Shown: piece by piece, positions 11,408 to 16,007 of the stretch | Layout of the letters: the number at the start of each line of letters is the position of its first letter | How positions within the stretch are numbered: the stretch's first letter is position 1 | From: Nitrospirota bacterium | GTDB taxonomy: Bacteria > Nitrospirota > Nitrospiria > Nitrospirales > UBA8639 | DNA length: 16,007 nt | Direction of reading: 5' to 3' | Assembly: GCA_003228495.1 (NCBI GenBank) | Contig: QIDY01000226.1 | Location: 1 to 16,007 of the forward strand | Translations under genes and position numbers: made by a program | The notes under the pieces: model-generated | Told to the model about the DNA's origin: nothing | The model's database searches: none | Seen by the model: only the letters and a program-made list of their open reading frames with translations

Positions 11408-13837
11408 ATGTTTGAACGATTCACGGATCGTGGCAGAAAGATTATCATCCTTGCCAGAGAAGAGGCGGAACGGCACCAAAATGATTACTTAGGTACTGAA
11501 CACCTGGTTCTGGCCATTCTTCGAGAGTCTGATGGCATTGCCCTGATGATCATCAAAAAGATGGGGCTTTCGCCTGAACAAATCCGTTTAGAAATCGAAC
11601 GCAATCTTCCCGGTGGTGGAACCACCGTGACGTTCGGTGAAATTCCCTTTAGCCCGCGTGTAAAGAAAGTCATTGAATATGGCGTCGAAGAAGCGCGACT
11701 CTTGGGCCATAATCACATTGGAAGCGAGCACTTGCTCCTAGGCCTTCTTCGTGAAGAAGAAGGCATTGGTGGGAAAGTGTTGCGGAGCTTAGGTGCAAAT
11801 CTCTTAACCGCACGACAATTGACTGTCACTTTTCTGCGGAAATCCGGGACGAGAGAGCGGGATAAAAAGAGTAGCACACCAGCTTTAGATGAATTTGGAA
11901 GAGATCTCACTCAATTAGCACAAGAGGGAACATTGGATCCCGTCATTGGTCGGGCCGATGAGATAGAACGGGTTCTGCAGATTCTCAGCCGCCGAACTAA
12001 AAATAATCCAGCGCTTATCGGTGAGTCTGGTGTTGGAAAGACTGCGATCGTGGAAGGACTGGCCCAGCGGATAATTAGTCTGGACGTTCCCGACAATCTG
12101 TTAAATCGACGGGTCATTGCCTTGGATCTTGGTTCTCTGGTTGCGGGCACGAAATACCGTGGGCAGTTCGAAGAACGTCTGAAAGTTGTCATGAAGGAAA
12201 TTTCTCAAGCCGGCAATATTATTTTATTTATTGATGAGCTTCATACCTTGGTTGGTGCTGGTGCTGCGGAAGGTTCTATCGATGCGGCCAACATGTTAAA
12301 GCCTGCCCTGTCTCGTGGTGAAATTCAATGTATTGGGGCTACGACCCTGGATGAATATCGGAAGCATATTGAAAAAGATGGAGCATTGAAGCGGCGGTTC
12401 CAACCGATCTATGTACAACCCCCGTCTGTGGAAGAAACGATTAGAATCATTCATGGATTGCGTGATCGATACGAAGAGCATCATGGTGTGGATTATACTG
12501 ATGAAGCGGTCGAAGAAGCTGTGAAGCTCTCTGATCGTTACGTGACCGACCGATTTTTACCTGACAAAGCCATCGATCTGATTGATGAAACCGGTTCTCG
12601 TGCCAAATTGTTGACCTATGCACTTCCACCGGAGTTGAAATCCTTAGATCAGGAACTTAAGCGAGTAGCCCGTGAAAAAGAAGTGGCTATTGGCTTACAG
12701 AACTTTGAAGAAGCGGTGAGGTTCAGAGAAGAAGAAGAACGGTTTCGGAAATTATTGGACGATGCCAAGCAAGATTGGAAGAAAAAACAAGAGAAAAATC
12801 GTCCTGTGATTTCCGGTGAGGATGTGGCATTTGTTGTATCCAAAATCACCGGTATTCCTCTTTTTAGATTAGAGGAAGAGGAGACAGAAAAACTCTTGCA
12901 TATGGAGAAATACCTCCATAAACGGATTGTTGGACAAGAGGAAGCAATTTCGGCGATTTGCCGGTCCATCCGGCGTTCCCGTGCAGGACTCAAAGATGCA
13001 CGGAAACCTATTGGCTCGTTTATTTTCTTGGGTGCTACCGGTGTTGGAAAAACGGAATTAGCCCGTGCGTTAGCGGAGTTTTTATTCAACACAGATGATG
13101 CTTTGATTCGGGTCGATATGTCGGAGTATCAAGAAAAATTCACTAGCTCCAGACTGTTCGGGGCCCCTCCCGGCTATGTCGGGTACGAGGAAGGGGGACA
13201 ATTGACTGAGAAGGTCAGACGTCGTCCCTATTCGGTCATTTTGTTCGATGAAATTGAAAAAGCACATCCCGATATTTTCAATGTGTTGTTGCAAGTACTC
13301 GATGATGGAGTACTCACGGATAGCTTAGGTCGAAAGATTGATTTCAAAAATACCATTTTAGTCATGACATCGAATTTAGGGACGAAAATGATTCAAAAGG
13401 GTGTGTCCCTAGGATTTCAACGTGATGCGGAATCCGATAATACCTCTCGAATGCGAGGCGAGGTATTGAGCGAATTGAAGCGGCATTTCAGCCCCGAGTT
13501 TCTTAACAGGATCGATGAACTTGTTGTCTTCCATTCACTGACGAAGGAGCATTTGGTCCGTATTGTTGATATTCTTATTGGTGAGCTGAATGCCCGTTTA
13601 GTCGATCGAGGCATACATTTAGACGTAAGTGAAGAAGTGAAGCGATGGCTCATTGATGAAGGCTTTGAAACGCAATATGGTGCCCGACCGCTTCGACGAA
13701 CGATCCAACGGTGTTTGGGTGATCCTCTCTCGGAAGAACTGATTAAAGGAAAATTTAAAGATGCCAAGAAGATTAAAGTAATTTTAACGGATCAGACTCC
13801 AAGTTTTATTGAGGAAGAAGTGTTAGCGAGTGTGTGA
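11408..13837 (+). CDS. clpC: ATP-dependent Clp protease ATP-binding subunit ClpC
   Basis: An 809-residue Hsp100/AAA+ unfoldase that feeds proteins into ClpP. Two N-terminal Clp repeats (about residues 1-145, opening MFERFTDRGRKIIILAREEA) bind substrates or adaptors. AAA+ module 1 has Walker A GESGVGKT at 205-212 and Walker B ILFIDE at 272-277. A UVR-type segment (about 415-455, with NFEEAVRFREEEERF) marks it as ClpC rather than ClpA or ClpB. AAA+ module 2 has Walker A GATGVGKT at 542-549 and Walker B VILFDE at 610-615, then LFGAPPGYVGYEEGGQLTE and the C-terminal D2-small domain. Start and length are normal, with AAAGGAGG upstream and a terminator 28 bp after the stop. No clpP, ctsR or mcsAB genes lie nearby, so the adaptor system is not shown here. 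Confidence 0.96.
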   Translation: MFERFTDRGRKIIILAREEAERHQNDYLGTEHLVLAILRESDGIALMIIKKMGLSPEQIRLEIERNLPGGGTTVTFGEIPFSPRVKKVIEYGVEEARLLGHNHIGSEHLLLGLLREEEGIGGKVLRSLGANLLTARQLTVTFLRKSGTRERDKKSSTPALDEFGRDLTQLAQEGTLDPVIGRADEIERVLQILSRRTKNNPALIGESGVGKTAIVEGLAQRIISLDVPDNLLNRRVIALDLGSLVAGTKYRGQFEERLKVVMKEISQAGNIILFIDELHTLVGAGAAEGSIDAANMLKPALSRGEIQCIGATTLDEYRKHIEKDGALKRRFQPIYVQPPSVEETIRIIHGLRDRYEEHHGVDYTDEAVEEAVKLSDRYVTDRFLPDKAIDLIDETGSRAKLLTYALPPELKSLDQELKRVAREKEVAIGLQNFEEAVRFREEEERFRKLLDDAKQDWKKKQEKNRPVISGEDVAFVVSKITGIPLFRLEEEETEKLLHMEKYLHKRIVGQEEAISAICRSIRRSRAGLKDARKPIGSFIFLGATGVGKTELARALAEFLFNTDDALIRVDMSEYQEKFTSSRLFGAPPGYVGYEEGGQLTEKVRRRPYSVILFDEIEKAHPDIFNVLLQVLDDGVLTDSLGRKIDFKNTILVMTSNLGTKMIQKGVSLGFQRDAESDNTSRMRGEVLSELKRHFSPEFLNRIDELVVFHSLTKEHLVRIVDILIGELNARLVDRGIHLDVSEEVKRWLIDEGFETQYGARPLRRTIQRCLGDPLSEELIKGKFKDAKKIKVILTDQTPSFIEEEVLASV

Positions 13838-13864
13838 TTGGATTTAAAGTAGACTGTGAGCATG

Positions 13865-13908
13865 ACAAGACCCTCAGGACGTGAAGTTCTGAGGGTCTTG
13901 TTGTTTTT
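13865..13908 (+). terminator. Rho-independent terminator after clpC
   Basis: A 16-bp stem (13865-13880 with 13886-13901) with one G-T wobble and a five-base loop GTGAA is followed at once by a T-rich run (13901-13908). The arms contain AAGACCCTCAG and its complement. This strongly suggests that clpC transcription ends here and that tsaD needs its own promoter. Confidence 0.92.
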
Positions 13909-13928
13909 CCGTAGGGGTTTTTGAGAGA

Positions 13929-13972
13929 AGGGCCTGTTGAATATTTCTCTTCTTATGGCAGAGAAACGCCCT
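13929..13972. repeat. Two-tier imperfect hairpin between clpC and tsaD
   Basis: The outer arms AGGGC (13929-13933) and GCCCT (13968-13972) enclose inner perfect arms TTTCTCT (13944-13950) and AGAGAAA (13960-13966) with a nine-base loop. There is no T-run, so it is not an ordinary terminator. It could be a structured tsaD leader or a decayed repeat. Confidence 0.35.
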
Positions 13973-13998
13973 AGGAGAAATCGATCTCAGCAGCGGAG

Positions 13999-14120
13999 GG
14001 GAATGGTCAAAAAAGTCCGTCCAGCAAGGCCGCAGCCTTTTTGACGCGCGGAGCGTACTCCCAGTACGTGAGCACGGCAAAAGGGCGAGAACGCCGCTGG
14101 CGGCTTTTTTCAACATTCCC
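13999..14120. mobile_element. 122-bp palindromic MITE-like repeat at the tsaD 5' end
   Basis: Imperfect terminal inverted repeats of about 27 bp bound this element. The left end runs GGGAATGGTCAAAAAAG then TCCGTCCAGC; the reverse complement of the right end runs GGGAATGTTGAAAAAAG then CCGCCAGC. At its centre is a perfect hairpin CGTACT-CCC-AGTACG (14054-14068). The overall layout (A-rich ends, CCGCCAGCGGCG arm, small central palindrome) resembles a common dispersed repeat I recall from Nitrospira genomes; this is recollection, not a search. It has no coding capacity of its own. Its right end touches the first conserved TsaD codon. Confidence 0.7.
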
Positions 14121-15146
14121 ATTGAGACATCCTGCGATGAAACAGCCGTGGCCGTTTTGAGCGGTGAGGGAAAAATCCTGTCGGATGTATTGGATTCCCA
14201 AGTTGAGGTGCATGCTCATTTTGGCGGTGTAGTGCCGGAGTTGGCATCGCGTCGCCATATGGAACGATTGGAGTCGCTGACCAAGGAGGCCTTGGCCCGA
14301 GCGGGTATTTCTTTTTCTGAATTAACGGGCATCGCGGTCACAAATCGTCCTGGTTTGGTGGGGTCGTTGATTGTGGGTGTGAACTTCGCCAAAGCCTTAG
14401 CCTTCGCAAGAAAAATACCGTACGTCACGGTGAATCATTTGGAAGGCCATCTTGCCTCCGCCTGGTTAGCCAACCCCGCATTACCTACTCCGGCGATGGT
14501 GCTCATTGCCTCTGGAGGCCATACGCATTTGGCTTGGATTCCTAATCGCGGGGACTATCGATTTATTGGCTGGACCTTGGATGATGCTGCTGGAGAAGCG
14601 TTCGATAAGGGAGCCAAAATGTTGGGTTTGCCCTATCCTGGTGGTCCGGCGATTGATGCCTTGGCTAAAAATGGCAATCGGCAAGCGGTTTCATTTCCTC
14701 GCCCGCAATTACATAGCGGGGACTTGACCTTTAGTTTTAGTGGGCTGAAAACCTCTCTCTTGTATTTTTTGAAAAAGGCGAAAAAAGGCAGAGAGACTCC
14801 ACTGCCGGTGGCTGATATTGCGGCGAGTTATCAAGAGGCCATTGTGGACGTCTTAGCGGAAAAACTCTGCCGTGCTGCACGCCAGTATGAGGTGCAAGCA
14901 ATCTCGGTCGTAGGAGGAGTGGCAGCCAATACCCGTTTGCGGGGCAAACTCAAAGAACAGGCGTCGGCGTTGGGATTAGATTTGACCCTGCCACCAGGTT
15001 CCTTATGTACGGATAATGCCGCGATGATTGCTGCGGCGGGACTGCCAAAATTGAAACGGCGGGAATTCGCATCCTGGGATGAAGACGCCATATCAACCTT
15101 GCAATGTAAAAGCGAGTTTTTCACGAACGTTGCGGTACCTACTTGA
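14121..15146 (+). CDS. tsaD: tRNA N6-adenosine threonylcarbamoyltransferase TsaD, with its normal start region missing
   Basis: TsaD transfers threonylcarbamoyl to A37 of ANN-decoding tRNAs, working with TsaB and TsaE. TsaD homology starts at 14121 with IETSCDETAVAV, the family's first phosphate-binding motif, and continues to the end. It includes NHLEGHLASAW with the two metal-binding histidines, GGVAANTRLR and CTDNAAM with the third metal ligand. The usual first few residues (Met to the Leu-Gly before Ile) are absent: a palindromic repeat replaces them. Upstream in frame, back to a stop at 13938, there is no ATG, GTG or TTG. The first conventional start is GTG 14148, which would delete the IETSCDETA motif and probably inactivate the enzyme. 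Initiation at ATT 14121, ATT 14115 or CTG 14097 is possible but unproven. hflX follows 33 bp downstream. Confidence 0.85.
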   Translation: METSCDETAVAVLSGEGKILSDVLDSQVEVHAHFGGVVPELASRRHMERLESLTKEALARAGISFSELTGIAVTNRPGLVGSLIVGVNFAKALAFARKIPYVTVNHLEGHLASAWLANPALPTPAMVLIASGGHTHLAWIPNRGDYRFIGWTLDDAAGEAFDKGAKMLGLPYPGGPAIDALAKNGNRQAVSFPRPQLHSGDLTFSFSGLKTSLLYFLKKAKKGRETPLPVADIAASYQEAIVDVLAEKLCRAARQYEVQAISVVGGVAANTRLRGKLKEQASALGLDLTLPPGSLCTDNAAMIAAAGLPKLKRREFASWDEDAISTLQCKSEFFTNVAVPT

Positions 15147-15166
15147 TAGTAAACGTCAGATAAATG

Positions 15167-15182
15167 AAGGAGCAGGCATATT
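15167..15182 (+). promoter_or_regulatory. Shine-Dalgarno and ATT start codon of hflX
   Basis: AAGGAG (15167-15172) stands seven bases before ATT (15180-15182), exactly where the start of HflX is expected. Upstream in frame there are only four sense codons (Arg, Ser, Arg, His) back to a TGA at 15165. No ATG, GTG or TTG occurs in that stretch or in the next ~20 codons. Confidence 0.6.
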
Positions 15183-16007
15183 CCTACCGTACTTGGTAAC
15201 CTCCATGGGTTAAAAGCCAATATTGTTGGCCGAATCGAGCGCTTGTATCGTCGCCGAATTCCCCCGGAAAAAGTTATTACGTTAGATGTCGCTCGTGAAT
15301 GCGCCGATCTGACGTTTGAAATTCGACGACAAATTGGATTGCTCGTGAATAGGCAGGGGCAAATAGAATCGGTCATTATCGGCAACGACCATGAATTGGT
15401 GATTCCCCATTTGTCGAGGACTCGTTCGGGTCTTCGGTTGTTGCGTGGGGTGCGATTAGTCCATACCCATCTTAAAAATCAACCGCTTACTCAGGATGAT
15501 CTCACAGATTTGGCGTTGCTGCGCCTGGATTTGATTATGGCACTGGGCGTCGCAAAAACCGGGGGCCTGCAAGATGTGTATGTCGCGCATAACGTGCCAC
15601 ATTCTTCAAAGGATCGGGCCTATGTACAATTGAAACCTTGTGCTTTTCAGTCGTTTCAAATGAATTGCCAGGAATTTGTCCAGTCATTAGAACAGGATAT
15701 TCTGAAAGGCTGCCCCGGGTCTAGAGAAGATATTCGTGAAGGGCGTGCGCTTTTAGTCAGTGTGGGAACGAGGCATGTGGCTTTTCAACAAGAGCGTCTG
15801 GATGAACTGCAGGAATTAGTGCGAGCGCAAGATGTAGAAGTCTTAGGATGTGTGACTCAACGTCCAGCCTCTATTCATCCAAAATATGTAGTCGGTTCGG
15901 GCAAAATGAAAGATTTGGCCATTCAAGCTCTACAATCCGGGGCGGACATGTTAATTTTTGATCAGGATTTGACTCCGGCACAGGTCCGCGGGATTTCGGA
16001 GCTGACG
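15180..16007 (+). CDS. hflX: GTPase HflX, N-terminal part (runs off the window)
   Basis: The 276 codons to the window edge match the long form of HflX, a GTPase that binds and splits stalled ribosomes. An extended N-terminal domain opens PTVLGNLHGLKANIVGRIERL and contains LYRRRIPPEKVITLDVA, RLVHTHLKNQPLTQDDLTDLALLRLD and GVAKTGGLQDVYVAH. Then comes the conserved HflX domain with SVGTRH, PASIHPKYVVGSGK, and MLIFDQDLTPAQVRGISEL. The G domain lies beyond the window. The start is unusual: ATT 15180, with a well-placed AAGGAG. The next usable codon, TTG near residue 21, would cut conserved residues. It lies 33 bp after tsaD and is probably co-transcribed. Confidence 0.88.
   Translation, partial: MPTVLGNLHGLKANIVGRIERLYRRRIPPEKVITLDVARECADLTFEIRRQIGLLVNRQGQIESVIIGNDHELVIPHLSRTRSGLRLLRGVRLVHTHLKNQPLTQDDLTDLALLRLDLIMALGVAKTGGLQDVYVAHNVPHSSKDRAYVQLKPCAFQSFQMNCQEFVQSLEQDILKGCPGSREDIREGRALLVSVGTRHVAFQQERLDELQELVRAQDVEVLGCVTQRPASIHPKYVVGSGKMKDLAIQALQSGADMLIFDQDLTPAQVRGISELT

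Noticed and set aside
14003..14044. A 13-codon leader peptide starting at ATG 14003 with GGAGG upstream
   Set aside because: The ATG belongs to the terminal inverted repeat of the element and the peptide is repeat-encoded. A chance frame is more likely than a regulatory leader.
14007..14258. Minus-strand frames across the tsaD 5' end and the palindromic repeat
   Set aside because: They are antisense to the conserved TsaD frame and composed largely of repeat sequence; no protein family is recognisable.

Overview
The window looks like a chromosomal segment of a Gram-negative bacterium. My best guess is Nitrospirota, and within it a moderate-GC Nitrospira-like lineage. That guess rests on the long N-terminal form of HflX, a c-type cytochrome next to a DUF255 protein, and a palindromic repeat that resembles one I remember from Nitrospira genomes. 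It is an inference from memory, not a search result. No tRNA, rRNA, CRISPR array or autonomous transposase was seen.

Layout. (1) 1-2603 (+): accessory region. It starts with the 3' end of a type I restriction-modification methylase (hsdM). A 23-codon stub follows where hsdS would be expected, then a tightly overlapping three-gene cassette: a TIGR04255-family protein and two proteins I do not recognise. (2) 2604-3696 (-): a PIN toxin/Phd-YefM antitoxin pair flanked by two diverged direct copies of the 3' end of an aldo/keto reductase gene. One copy is a remnant and the other is the end of the gene next door. (3) 3697-7979 (-): a c-type cytochrome, then a 1238-codon frame. That frame encodes a DUF255 (YyaL-type) thioredoxin-fold protein fused to an aldo/keto reductase, cut by one in-frame TGA at 5071-5073. 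(4) 8241-10242: a J-domain protein, an ArsC/Spx-family thioredoxin-fold protein and a small CxxC protein. Two copies of a MITE-like element with 25-bp terminal inverted repeats sit here, each directly beside a stop codon. NAD kinase follows on the minus strand. (5) 11408-16007 (+): clpC with a clear promoter, Shine-Dalgarno and terminator; then tsaD, whose usual start codon has been replaced by a 122-bp palindromic repeat; then hflX, which appears to start with ATT and runs off the end.

How it fits together. The right half is housekeeping: protein quality control (ClpC, J-domain protein), tRNA t6A modification (TsaD), ribosome rescue (HflX) and NADP supply (NadK). The left 3.6 kb is an accessory/defence-type region with decayed and duplicated pieces. 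The main points to follow up are the three-gene TIGR04255 cassette, the TGA-split DUF255-AKR fusion, the repeat at the tsaD start, the ATT start of hflX, and the paired MITEs. Three independent start/stop anomalies in 11 kb could also mean base-level sequencing or assembly errors, so raw-read support should be checked first.
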